DNA of 56,507 nucleotides from contig CP070649.1 in the NCBI GenBank assembly GCA_020354575.1, positions 1-56,507 of the forward strand, in the 5' to 3' direction. Positions 27,217-34,512 of this stretch are shown one piece after another (the first letter of the stretch is position 1; each line of letters begins with the position of its first letter). The notes beneath the pieces were generated by a model, which saw only the letters and a program-made list of their open reading frames with translations, was not told the origin of the DNA and searched no databases. The position numbers and the translations under genes are program-made. This stretch comes from Candidatus Bathyarchaeota archaeon. GTDB lineage: Archaea > Thermoproteota > Bathyarchaeia > Bathyarchaeales > SOJC01.

Positions 27217-27249
27217 AGAAGCGTTTCTCTAAGTGGAGGTGATGGTGAA

Positions 27250-27312
27250 GTGTTTGACACTTTCAAAACAAGGATATTTGAAAGGACCCAATCTGGTGGA
27301 AGGGGATTCTAA
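27250..27312 (+). CDS. Possible 20-residue micro-protein
   Basis: GTG 27250 is preceded by GGAGGTGAT (27235-27243), a perfect complement to the archaeal 16S 3' end, at six-base spacing. It encodes MFDTFKTRIFERTQSGGRGF and ends in TAATG, overlapping the next small ORF. The ribosome site is stronger than that of most large genes here, so translation is likely; the peptide may be a coupling leader. No family. Confidence 0.4.
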   Translation: MFDTFKTRIFERTQSGGRGF

Positions 27313-27488
27313 TGAGAGGAAAAAAAACTGGCTCTCAAGTACTTGAGGAAATTGATGCAAAGCCACACTCTGAAGAGCGCTATTTGAATGTCCAACGGTT
27401 CTCAGCCAAAATTGACATTAGGGATATTACTCCTGAGCAGAAAATGCAAGAAGCAAGCAAGCCATTATATTTGAAAAGATACGAATAG
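27312..27488 (+). CDS. 58-residue hypothetical protein
   Basis: ATG 27312 sits in TAATG with the preceding micro-ORF, and GGAAGGGGATT upstream may also serve as a ribosome site. The product is charged and soluble, with HSEERYLNVQRFSAKIDIRD and LYLKRYE segments. Probably translated with the wHTH gene. No family recognised. Confidence 0.45.
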   Translation: MRGKKTGSQVLEEIDAKPHSEERYLNVQRFSAKIDIRDITPEQKMQEASKPLYLKRYE

Positions 27489-27637
27489 ATCTTGTATGCA
27501 TACCCTGTGAACATGTAAGCCTTTTGACTAATCACTACAGAGTTCCAATCAATAATATTCCCGAAGTCTGTTCATTAATGTAGGAGAATTTAACACCACT
27601 CATTCATTGATTAATTGGCATATATGAGGTAAAGTGG

Positions 27638-27732
27638 TGCTCCGGCCGGGATTCGAACCCGGGTCTCCGGCTCGAAAGGCCGGAATACTTAGCCGGGCTA
27701 TATTCGGCAGCCATGACGGCTCCTACCGGAGC
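27638..27732 (-). tRNA. tRNA-Glu (UUC), apparently intron-containing
   Basis: Acceptor GCTCCGG/CCGGAGC, anticodon stem CCGGC/GCCGG with loop CTTTCGA (anticodon TTC), T arm CCGGG-TTCGAAT-CCCGG, discriminator A, and CCA encoded at 27637-27635. The D-arm side is 20 bases too long. Removing 27703-27722 restores T8, A9 and a D stem GTAT/GTAT (with wobbles). Confidence 0.88.
27703..27722 (-). other. Putative noncanonical tRNA intron (D-arm, after position 10)
   Basis: The 20 bases GAGCCGTCATGGCTGCCGAA contain an AGCC-GTCAT-GGCT hairpin, expected of the central helix of a bulge-helix-bulge splice substrate. The flanking bulges do not fit the strict motif at these exact ends, so the boundaries are inferred from the mature tRNA shape. 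A second GCTCCGG copy lies just 5' of the gene (about 27744-27738), which leaves an alternative 5' end open. Confidence 0.5.
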
Positions 27733-27818
27733 CCATTCCGGAGCGTTATCCACTTAGTGCTTCTTTCGAATAAACATATCTGCTTCTCAAAGCCATTCCT
27801 TCGAGCTTTCGTTACCCG

Positions 27819-28502
27819 TTAGAGGGATAGGTCAATCAAGTGCAGTAGCGTCAAATGCAACGGATAGTAGATGTAGAAGGCATATCTTCTAATCGAATAG
27901 ATAGCGGAGTTTGCTGAAATCTTCGTCTCCATCTTCAATCTGCTGCTGGTGTGGAGGATGATTAATGGCAAAGCAGCTAGGGATGCTATCTGAATATTCT
28001 GAATAATATCTGGGCTATATAAAAAAAAGGCATTCAGCATAAAAATGGTCACAGTCCCAAGCTTCACATTTTCATGTAGGATTTTCATACCTATCATGAT
28101 TGCTATTGCATAAATGCTTCCCTCAGAGTTGAGAAAGAAGCCAAAAAGAAATGGAAGAAATACTAGGGGACTTTTTTTATTTAAGAGGTAGATTGTCAAA
28201 GCCCCAAGAAGTAGGGAGAAAAAGATGTTGAGTCGTTCAAGAGGTGCAATTCCAAAGGCTAAGAAATAAGGAATCTGAGAGATCAGACCGAAAAGGAAGA
28301 GCCTGAGCAAATGCGCTTTCACATTTCGTGTATTCTCGACGCCTAGGACCAAAAGGTAGGCAAAAATAGGAAAGGCGAGACGACCTACTATGCGAAAAGC
28401 CAATTCTGTTGGGTAGTAGATAAGTCCAATATGATCAAATGTCATTGTTACAATCGCTATCACCTTAAGCAGGTCTCTACTATAGTCAAAAGTTCTATTC
28501 AA
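27819..28502 (-). CDS. TraX-family membrane protein
   Basis: A 227-residue protein with six to seven membrane helices. The start (SRDLLKVIAIVTMTFDHIGL) and FRIVGRLAFPIFAYLLVLG are typical of the TraX family, which in F plasmid acetylates pilin and elsewhere is of unknown function. The C-terminus SIRRYAFYIYYPLHLTLLHL fits an acyltransferase-3-like membrane fold. Confidence 0.85.
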   Translation of the reverse strand: MNRTFDYSRDLLKVIAIVTMTFDHIGLIYYPTELAFRIVGRLAFPIFAYLLVLGVENTRNVKAHLLRLFLFGLISQIPYFLAFGIAPLERLNIFFSLLLGALTIYLLNKKSPLVFLPFLFGFFLNSEGSIYAIAIMIGMKILHENVKLGTVTIFMLNAFFLYSPDIIQNIQIASLAALPLIILHTSSRLKMETKISANSAIYSIRRYAFYIYYPLHLTLLHLIDLSL

Positions 28503-28728
28503 GGCAAGAACCTTCGGACTTCATGTTGTGTAACCAACTTTGGAAAGCCCCAATATATAAAAACATGCGAAATAAGGTAGAGTATTTTCTCGCCGTATTA
28601 CGCATATTTCCCAGCAAAAGGCTAGATCACAAAATGCAACTTGTATGCTGGCGCGTACTAATGTGCTTTTCAAAAAATTAAAAATGAAAAAGACGAATGA
28701 ACAAAGAGACATATGGATAAAAATCTAA

Positions 28729-28746
28729 CAAGTCAGATCTGACTTG
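28729..28746. promoter_or_regulatory. 18-bp perfect palindrome downstream of hsp20
   Basis: CAAGTCAGATCTGACTTG is fully self-complementary and lies 28 bases past the Hsp20 stop. No gene starts nearby. It has no spacer, so it is more like a dimer binding site than a hairpin. Confidence 0.45.
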
Positions 28747-28773
28747 ATTAGATCTTCATCTTAGTTTAGTTTA

Positions 28774-29379
28774 TTATTCTATCTCTATTGATTCGCCTTT
28801 GGGTTTTTCCTGTTTTTCTTTATGAACGGTGACTTCTAAGACTCCATTTTTGTATCTGGACTTTGCTTGCCTCGGATCTATTGTAACTGGCATTGGGATC
28901 TCTTTATAGTATTTACGCTGCGGAGTATCGACTGAAATATTAAGGCTATTTTCAGTTCCATGAAGTTTAATATCTTCCTTGTCAACGCCTGGTAATTCTG
29001 CAATGACTTTAACTTCCCCATCAGTTTCTAGCACATCAACCAATGGTTCTCTCTCTTTTTTGATGTTAACTTTAGGTCTACCCATACGAGTTTCGGGCTT
29101 GATGTTGCCGAACTCTCTGACCTGTGGTCTTCCATCTGGACCAACTGTCATGCTATATCCATAGACAAAGGGTCCCCACCGCTTCACCTTGGTTCCATCA
29201 GGCAAAGTTCGTTCTTGGACAAGCTCTCTAGGTGCTCTCTTGAATATATCTTCAAATTCTCTTTCCATCATTTCCTCCATTTCTCTGAAGAGATCATCAA
29301 TGTCTCTGAAGCCAATTCTATCAAAGAAAGGGAGTCTCCTCTTCCTAAACCGTTTTGACCGCCAATCTTCTTCTGGCAT
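28774..29379 (-). CDS. hsp20: Hsp20/alpha-crystallin small heat-shock protein
   Basis: A 201-residue sHsp. A 100-residue N-terminal arm rich in Arg/Glu/Phe (FDRIGFRDIDDLFREMEEMM) precedes the alpha-crystallin domain (LVDVLETDGEVKVIAELPGV ... YKNGVLEVTVHK). The closing extension is KPKGESIEIE. A perfect GGAGGTGAT site precedes ATG 29379. It is the last gene of a three-gene operon with a putative heat-shock regulator; it would hold unfolding proteins in soluble complexes. Confidence 0.93.
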   Translation of the reverse strand: MPEEDWRSKRFRKRRLPFFDRIGFRDIDDLFREMEEMMEREFEDIFKRAPRELVQERTLPDGTKVKRWGPFVYGYSMTVGPDGRPQVREFGNIKPETRMGRPKVNIKKEREPLVDVLETDGEVKVIAELPGVDKEDIKLHGTENSLNISVDTPQRKYYKEIPMPVTIDPRQAKSRYKNGVLEVTVHKEKQEKPKGESIEIE

Positions 29380-29385
29380 GATTTA

Positions 29386-29565
29386 TCACCTCCTTTTTTT
29401 CTCACTTCGTCTAAACTTCTCAAGGCTAATTCGAGGTCCCTCGAAAGGTCTTTTCGGCATTGGTCTACGCCTCCCAGGATCCAGCGGTTTGAAAGGATTA
29501 AAAGGGAAAATCGGATCTAAGGGTGGATACGACAGGGATCCTGAGAAATACTCGTCAGATAGCAT
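29386..29565 (-). CDS. Small proline-rich protein in the hsp20 operon
   Basis: ATG 29565 overlaps the regulator stop as TAATG behind GGAGAGG. The 59-residue product is Pro/Phe rich in its first half (YPPLDPIFPFNPFKPLDP) and strongly basic at the end (KFRRSEKKRR), so probably disordered. Position between regulator and Hsp20 suggests a stress role, possibly as an sHsp partner; that is inference. No family recognised. Confidence 0.6.
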   Translation of the reverse strand: MLSDEYFSGSLSYPPLDPIFPFNPFKPLDPGRRRPMPKRPFEGPRISLEKFRRSEKKRR

Positions 29566-29993
29566 TATCTTTCGCCTCTCCAAAATTCATCGGTTTCTTC
29601 TAAAGCTTCTACAAGATGCCTTAAAACAAGGCTCATCAGTATGAAGCCACTATGCCCAACATTTGAGCAACGATATCTTCCTCTTTCAACTTTTTCTAAG
29701 AATCCTCCATCTCGAAGTTTTCTTGCGTTCTCCCACACAATTTTTGGATTCAAATCCAGATCTTTCATAAAATCAACGAATTTCATTGTCCGATCTTCTT
29801 CCTGCATAAGACGTTTCATCATTCTCAAACGAGTTTCATGAGCTAGAGCATCAAACACTTTTGACAATCTCTGGCAGTCTGCATCGAAAGCTTCCATTTC
29901 GTCTTCCAGCTGTTCTCTTGACCAGTCCGTCATTGAAAGCGGAATTTCAAAAAAGATTTCTCCATTTCGAACTAGTTGGAGCTTTAGCTTCAT
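29565..29993 (-). CDS. ArsR-like helix-turn-helix regulator, probable heat-shock repressor
   Basis: A 142-residue protein. Residues about 40-105 form an ArsR-type winged helix (VFDALAHETRLRMMKRLM and FMKDLDLNPKIVWENARKLR). An N-terminal beta strand segment precedes it. The layout (regulator followed by Hsp20) recalls the Archaeoglobus HSR1 operon. Two similar dyads flank its own TATA box, consistent with autorepression. Confidence 0.8.
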   Translation of the reverse strand: MKLKLQLVRNGEIFFEIPLSMTDWSREQLEDEMEAFDADCQRLSKVFDALAHETRLRMMKRLMQEEDRTMKFVDFMKDLDLNPKIVWENARKLRDGGFLEKVERGRYRCSNVGHSGFILMSLVLRHLVEALEETDEFWRGER

Positions 29994-30008
29994 GCTGTGT
30001 GACCTCTT

Positions 30009-30024
30009 ATTACCAAAAAGTAAT
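30009..30024 (-). promoter_or_regulatory. Operator copy at the transcription start of the hsp20 operon
   Basis: ATTACCAAAAAGTAAT, a 16-base dyad with one mismatch relative to the upstream copy. It lies about 20-28 bases downstream of the TATA box, so a bound protein would cover the start of transcription. Confidence 0.6.
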
Positions 30025-30035
30025 ATAGAATCCCC

Positions 30036-30044
30036 TATATAAAT
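30036..30044 (-). promoter_or_regulatory. TATA box of the hsp20 operon
   Basis: Minus strand ATTTATATAGG lies between the two ATTACC dyads; the start of transcription would fall near 30012. Confidence 0.55.
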
Positions 30045-30060
30045 ATTACCTTTAGGTAAT
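30045..30060 (-). promoter_or_regulatory. Operator copy over the BRE of the hsp20 operon
   Basis: ATTACCTTTAGGTAAT, a perfect 6-bp dyad with a 4-base spacer. It abuts the TATA box on its upstream side, where TFB would contact the BRE. Confidence 0.65.
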
Positions 30061-30170
30061 AATGGATATTCGCGTTCATGTATGCATCACCATGATTGAA
30101 GACAGACTCACCAGCAGCCTAAGAATTGTTGAGCCACCAATTCTCTGCACGAGTCTTAATATGATAATGA

Positions 30171-30599
30171 ATGAAGCCAGGAGATGACCATAAAACGCTA
30201 AAGCTTAAAGTCGGTGATGAATTACATTCTAGTTTGAGCGGAATACTCATGGATTTAAAATCAATAAAAACAGAGAAAGATGTGATTGAAGCCCTGAAGA
30301 ACAGGACAACATTCGAAAGAGATGTATACCTTGCCACTTTTGGAATTCCTAAAGGAAAAGTTAGCACTTATAAACGAATTGCTGAAAAAATCGGAAGGCC
30401 CAAAGCATACCGCGCAGTGGCAAACGCCCTCCACAAGAATCCCTTATCACCAGTTGTTCCATGTCACCGAGTTGTGGGCTCTGATGGTTCATTCGGTGGA
30501 GATAGAAAAGGAGCCGAGTGGAGACGAAGTAAAGTCAAAAAAGAGGGCGTCCCCACCGAAAAAGGGAAAGTAAAAATTAGGGACGAAATCTTGTATTGA
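30171..30599 (+). CDS. ogt: Methylated-DNA-protein cysteine methyltransferase (OGT-type)
   Basis: A 142-residue protein with the alkyl-acceptor site PVVPCHRVVGSDGSFGGD and the DNA-binding region IPKGKVSTYKRIAEKIGRPK followed by AYRAVANALHKNP. It removes O6-alkyl groups from guanine in a single-use reaction. The N-terminal domain is short, as in the smallest archaeal forms. Confidence 0.9.
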   Translation: MKPGDDHKTLKLKVGDELHSSLSGILMDLKSIKTEKDVIEALKNRTTFERDVYLATFGIPKGKVSTYKRIAEKIGRPKAYRAVANALHKNPLSPVVPCHRVVGSDGSFGGDRKGAEWRRSKVKKEGVPTEKGKVKIRDEILY

Positions 30600-30688
30600 T
30601 ACAATCTCAATACCTTTCTAGCTAATCTCTCAAAGCACCTTGCCCAAACGTGTTTCTCCGTACCTGAATATCTAATAGCTCTCCATGT

Positions 30689-30710
30689 AAAGATGAGATG
30701 CATCTTTTTT
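30689..30710 (+). terminator. Intrinsic-type hairpin with T tract after ogt
   Basis: AAAGATG-agatg-CATCTTT followed by TTT. The seven-base stem and T run are about 90 bases after the ogt stop and 57 before the next start. Confidence 0.45.
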
Positions 30711-30766
30711 GAGCAATTCCTCTGCCTTGATAACAAGTAAATATCAGTATAATTAAAGATAAGAAT

Positions 30767-31384
30767 ATGACAAATCCTCCGCCACTTGTATTAGGCATTT
30801 CTGGCAGCCCACGAGAAGCATCAACAGCCTTTGTAATTAAGGAGGCCCTGAGATATGCCAATAGGAAACATTCCGTTCAAATTGAATATTTTTCCTTGCA
30901 TAACAAAGACATAAACTTCTGCATTCACTGTGACTTTTGCGTGAAGGAAAAAAGAGGATGCATTCATCAAGATGATATGACCAGGGCTTACCAGGTCTTA
31001 GAAAAAGTTGATGCTGTTATTGCGGGAACTCCAATTTATAATGGCTCTATTAGTGGACAGCTAAAGACCTTTTTTGACAGATGTAGAGCCATGGTTGCCA
31101 AGAACCCGAATGCTCTCAAAAACAAGGTTGGTGCAGGTGTAGCTGTCGGAGGAGATCGAGTCGGTGGTCATGAGCTTGCCTTATTAACTATTCACTCCTT
31201 TTATCTTGCAAATCATATGATCCCTGTGAGTGGTGGTCCCTTTGGGGCAAACCTTGGAGGCTCCGTTTGGTCACATGATCTAGGAAAAAGAGGTGCAAAA
31301 GAAGATACTGAAGGGCTCAAAACAGTAAACAAAACTGTCGATAGATTGGTAGAATTGACAATTTTACTTAAAGGGAGGCTTTAA
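30767..31384 (+). CDS. Iron-sulfur flavoprotein (NADPH-dependent FMN reductase fold)
   Basis: A 205-residue protein with the flavodoxin-like FMN loop LGISGSPREASTAF and the compact cysteine motif Cys52-x2-Cys55-x2-Cys58-x6-Cys65 of the ISF family, which binds a [4Fe-4S] cluster. GTPIYNGSISGQLKTFFDR is the second FMN loop. It directly abuts the AfpA gene (TAA then TTG), suggesting an electron-transfer pair as described in Archaeoglobus and methanogens. Confidence 0.88.
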   Translation: MTNPPPLVLGISGSPREASTAFVIKEALRYANRKHSVQIEYFSLHNKDINFCIHCDFCVKEKRGCIHQDDMTRAYQVLEKVDAVIAGTPIYNGSISGQLKTFFDRCRAMVAKNPNALKNKVGAGVAVGGDRVGGHELALLTIHSFYLANHMIPVSGGPFGANLGGSVWSHDLGKRGAKEDTEGLKTVNKTVDRLVELTILLKGRL

Positions 31385-31948
31385 TTGGGTCTAAAAATCG
31401 CGTGGGGAATAACTGGAAGCGGAGATTGGCTTTTAGAAAGCGTGGAAATAATGAAAATCCTCCAGAAAAAATACAGCCTCAAAATTGACATCATACTTTC
31501 CAAAGCTGGACAGATGGTTACCACATGGTACAATCTTTTAACCCCAATCACGCAGAATTTCAACAGAGTATTCATTGAGGAAAACTCTAATACCCCTTTT
31601 CTAATTGGTCCTCTCCAAATGGGAAAATATAGCCTCCTGTTAATATGTCCTGCCACTAGCAATACAACCGCCAAGATTGCCTATGGAATAGCTGACTCGT
31701 TGCTTACAAACTGCGTAGCGCAAGCAGCCAAGGCTCAAATACCTGTTTATATTTTCCCAGTTGATCAAAAGGCTGGCAAAGTAGTAACTACCCTCCCTAA
31801 TAAGAGAAAAATCACTCTTCATATGCGCAAAGTAGATGTGGAAAACGCCGAGAAACTAAAGAAGATGAGAGGAATAACTGTTCTCTCAAATCCAAAAGAT
31901 ATTGAATCCATCTTCGTAGAGTTTATGAAAAACAAGGAGGACAAGTAA
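31385..31948 (+). CDS. afpA: Archaeoflavoprotein AfpA
   Basis: A 187-residue flavoprotein of the HFCD (UbiX/Dfp-like) superfamily starting at TTG immediately after the ISF stop. The start IAWGITGSGDWLLES and the LICPATSNTTAKIAYGIADS loop match AfpA rather than UbiX, which would have a GASG loop. It binds FMN and probably exchanges electrons with the upstream iron-sulfur flavoprotein. Confidence 0.82.
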   Translation: MGLKIAWGITGSGDWLLESVEIMKILQKKYSLKIDIILSKAGQMVTTWYNLLTPITQNFNRVFIEENSNTPFLIGPLQMGKYSLLLICPATSNTTAKIAYGIADSLLTNCVAQAAKAQIPVYIFPVDQKAGKVVTTLPNKRKITLHMRKVDVENAEKLKKMRGITVLSNPKDIESIFVEFMKNKEDK

Positions 31949-32072
31949 TGTTTCGCAGCTCTCCTTCAAGTGTCTAATACTGGGAAGCTTGCTCTTTGGT
32001 GAGCTAAAAATATTTCATTTTGCTTAATAATCTAAAAATAAGTAGTTGGAATCAGTGAGCGGAGGTTGAATT

Positions 32073-32105
32073 ATGTCTTGTAAAGAAGATGACTCAATTG
32101 TCTAG
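32073..32105 (+). CDS. Possible 10-residue leader peptide overlapping modE
   Basis: GGAGGTTGA (32061-32069) is placed correctly for ATG 32073, which encodes only MSCKEDDSIV before a stop at 32105. The modE ATG at 32089 lies inside it in another frame and has no ribosome site of its own, so translation of modE may depend on this leader. Confidence 0.35.
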   Translation: MSCKEDDSIV

Positions 32106-32436
32106 CCCTAAAAGCAAACTGGAAATCAAGCCGTCATTTAAGCTGTGGTTCGAGGCTCGCGGAAAATACATCTTCGGAGAGGGAGCATTTGGACTGCTTG
32201 AGAAAATCCAAGAGGAGGGTTCGCTCAATGCTGCTACAAAGAGCTTGGGAATGTCATATCGTTATGCCTGGGGGCTCATCAGAGATATCGAAAAGCACCT
32301 TGGAAAGCCCGTTATTAAGACTCAAAGAGGAGGAAGACAAGGAGGTAAGACGGAGTTAACAGAAACGGGGTTCTTCCTCACAATGAATTATAGAAGACTG
32401 AAAAAGGCTTTAATGGATGTATGCAAACTCGAGTAG
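32089..32436 (+). CDS. ModE-type winged-helix regulator
   Basis: A 115-residue protein made of only the ModE N-terminal LysR-like winged helix: ALLEKIQEEGSLNAATKSL-type helix (visible as EKIQEEGSLNAATKSLGMSY), RYAWGLIRDIEKHLGKPV and the wing RGGRQGGKTELTETG. There is no TOBE/molbindin domain, so direct molybdate sensing is not evident. No molybdate transporter gene is adjacent. Confidence 0.85.
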   Translation: MTQLSSPKSKLEIKPSFKLWFEARGKYIFGEGAFGLLEKIQEEGSLNAATKSLGMSYRYAWGLIRDIEKHLGKPVIKTQRGGRQGGKTELTETGFFLTMNYRRLKKALMDVCKLE

Positions 32437-32480
32437 AAGCATTTTGACTATGGGAGTATAGTTTGCGTTAGTAAGCTTCA

Positions 32481-33758
32481 TCAATACGATACTCTTGTGG
32501 AGTAAGGGAGCTCGCCGAACATTTTTGCTGCTGCTGCACTTACTCCTTTTCGGTACTCCTCGTGGGTATATACCCGCACGACGTTTATGAATCCTCTTAA
32601 GGCTTCAAAGATCCTCGAAATTTCACTAAGACGTTGAGGAATTTTCTTTCCTTCATGTGTTCTATGAAAGATAAGAATTTCCATGGGTTCCAAAAGGGCA
32701 GAATGATGGTATGGTACAGAAGGCAAGGTTGGCACGTCAATGACAACTTGCTGGGGGTCTATGTCTGCATGTTTGGCAATCTTACCTCGCATTTCAGTAC
32801 GAATTTCTTCCGTGTTGAATAATTTTGAAATCCCTTCGTCCTTAACATGGAAGGTTTGTTCATAAGCGCATTTAAAGAGCCGTCGTCTTTCGAGATTTTC
32901 CATAATCTTTCGAGATTTTTCGCATAATTTTAGCATAGTCCAGACAGTATAGTCGTTCAGACTTAGATAATCTTCAGGAGTTTTAAAGCTGATTAAGCCC
33001 AATTCGTCTTTTGCTTTTTCCATTGCTGTTGCAAGCATTATTTGAGCAGCTCGACTCACTCGATGAAAATAAATGCTTTTGAAGGATTCGATGCGAGCCA
33101 GTATGAAAGATTCGAGAGCAGAAAGCGCACCGGAATCGACGACCATATTATCATCCAGAACGTCTAGCATATGAATTATTCGGAAGACATCCACATTTCC
33201 ATACTGGGCACCAGTGTGGTAGGTATCTCTAATGATGAAGTCAAGCTTATCGACATCCACGGCGCTTTGGACTATTTGATCAATGAAATTCTTTCCTCTG
33301 CGATGTAAAGAACCTACAGCAAGTCTTGCTAGTTCACGCGGTTCAAATCCCGATCTCTTAAGAATTTCAGCTAATTCTGATTTTTCTATCATCCACACGG
33401 TTATGTCTTCATGGGTTTTATCGAGAAATTTCTCAAGCAAATGTTCAAATACATGAGAGAAGGGGCCATGCCCCACATCATGGAGTAGTGCAGCAAGTCG
33501 AATCATTTGAATTTCTTCTTTTGATATGTACTGAGAAAGGTTGGGATTTTCTGTTAGTCGCTGTGCAAGGTACATGGTCCCTATGGAGTGTTCAAAGCGA
33601 GTGTGGTTAGCGCCTGGATAAACGTATTCTGCACCTGCTAGTTGACGGAGTCTGTGAAGGCGTTGCATCGGAAATGAGTCTACCACGTCCTTTTCATATT
33701 TTGTTACATAGACATAGCCATAGACAGGATCCTTAATCTCGCCCCAACGGTGGGTCAT
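32481..33758 (-). CDS. HD-domain dNTPase-like phosphohydrolase (SAMHD1/YwfO type)
   Basis: Starts at ATG 33758 (MTHRWGEIKDPVYGYVYVT) behind GGAAGTG; an earlier ATG at 33803 would add 15 residues. The HD core is complete: NHTRFEHSIGTMYLA, ALLHDVGHGPFSHVFEHLL and SAVDVDKLDFIIRDTYHTG. The 425-residue length and order match dGTPase/SAMHD1-like enzymes that hydrolyse dNTPs to nucleoside and triphosphate. A thymidylate kinase gene lies divergently next door, fitting nucleotide-pool control. Confidence 0.88.
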   Translation of the reverse strand: MTHRWGEIKDPVYGYVYVTKYEKDVVDSFPMQRLHRLRQLAGAEYVYPGANHTRFEHSIGTMYLAQRLTENPNLSQYISKEEIQMIRLAALLHDVGHGPFSHVFEHLLEKFLDKTHEDITVWMIEKSELAEILKRSGFEPRELARLAVGSLHRRGKNFIDQIVQSAVDVDKLDFIIRDTYHTGAQYGNVDVFRIIHMLDVLDDNMVVDSGALSALESFILARIESFKSIYFHRVSRAAQIMLATAMEKAKDELGLISFKTPEDYLSLNDYTVWTMLKLCEKSRKIMENLERRRLFKCAYEQTFHVKDEGISKLFNTEEIRTEMRGKIAKHADIDPQQVVIDVPTLPSVPYHHSALLEPMEILIFHRTHEGKKIPQRLSEISRIFEALRGFINVVRVYTHEEYRKGVSAAAAKMFGELPYSTRVSY

Positions 33759-33897
33759 ATTTTCAACACTTCCTTTAAACGCGGTTGTTAGTACATAATT
33801 CATGCATCGTCCAGAGGGTTTAACTTTTTACGTGTCACTTATACTAATTGGCATTAAGCCTTGAGAGTAGTAGACTACGCAAAGGACGTAATGAGCT

Positions 33898-34512
33898 GTG
33901 ACTAACAATCGTGGTGTCTTTATTTGCCTTGAAGGAATAGATGGCAGTGGAAAAACTACTCAAGCACGTCGCCTTGTAAAAACCTTAATAAAAAAAGGGT
34001 ATGACGCTGTCTATACTACGGAACCGAGTAAAGGTCTCTATGGAAAGATAATACGAAAGCAGCTTCTCCAACGAAACAAGCGAGTTCCAATTGTAGTAGA
34101 AGCTTTGCTCTTCGCAGTTGATCGTATTGACCATATTGAGAAGGAAATCAATCCACTTCTCGATGCTGGTAAAGTCATAATCTGTGATCGTTATGTTTTT
34201 TCCTCTATAGCATACCAAGGAGCTTCCGACTTCAGTCAAGAATGGATAAAAGAAATTAACAAGCACGCCATCAAACCAGACCTTGGGTTGTATATTGATG
34301 TACTGCCAGAATTAATGGACAGCCGAATCCATAGGGCAAAATCAGTGATGGAGACTAAACAAACACAAAGGAAAGTTAGAGAAATATATCTGAAATTAGT
34401 GAAAGATAAGCACCTTGTTCATGTTTATGGAAGAGCTACAAAGAGGGAAGTAGCTCAAACTATTGAAAAAGTGGTTTTCAAATTCCTAGAGAGAATTAAA
34501 CCGTCCGCGTAG
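33898..34512 (+). CDS. tmk: Thymidylate kinase
   Basis: A 204-residue P-loop kinase starting at GTG. CLEGIDGSGKTTQARRL is the Walker A, TTEPSKGLYGKIIR the DR(E)-type TMP loop, and ICDRYVFSSIAYQGAS the catalytic DRY segment. It phosphorylates dTMP to dTDP. Its end overlaps the convergent gene by 17 bases. Confidence 0.95.
   Translation: MTNNRGVFICLEGIDGSGKTTQARRLVKTLIKKGYDAVYTTEPSKGLYGKIIRKQLLQRNKRVPIVVEALLFAVDRIDHIEKEINPLLDAGKVIICDRYVFSSIAYQGASDFSQEWIKEINKHAIKPDLGLYIDVLPELMDSRIHRAKSVMETKQTQRKVREIYLKLVKDKHLVHVYGRATKREVAQTIEKVVFKFLERIKPSA

Noticed and set aside
27634-27822. 62-codon plus-strand ORF
   Set aside because: It is the complement of the tRNA-Glu gene; the peptide is an artefact.
31385-31948. 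UbiX flavin prenyltransferase (would serve the UbiD enzyme)
   Set aside because: The GASG loop of UbiX is absent and the pairing with an iron-sulfur flavoprotein fits AfpA.
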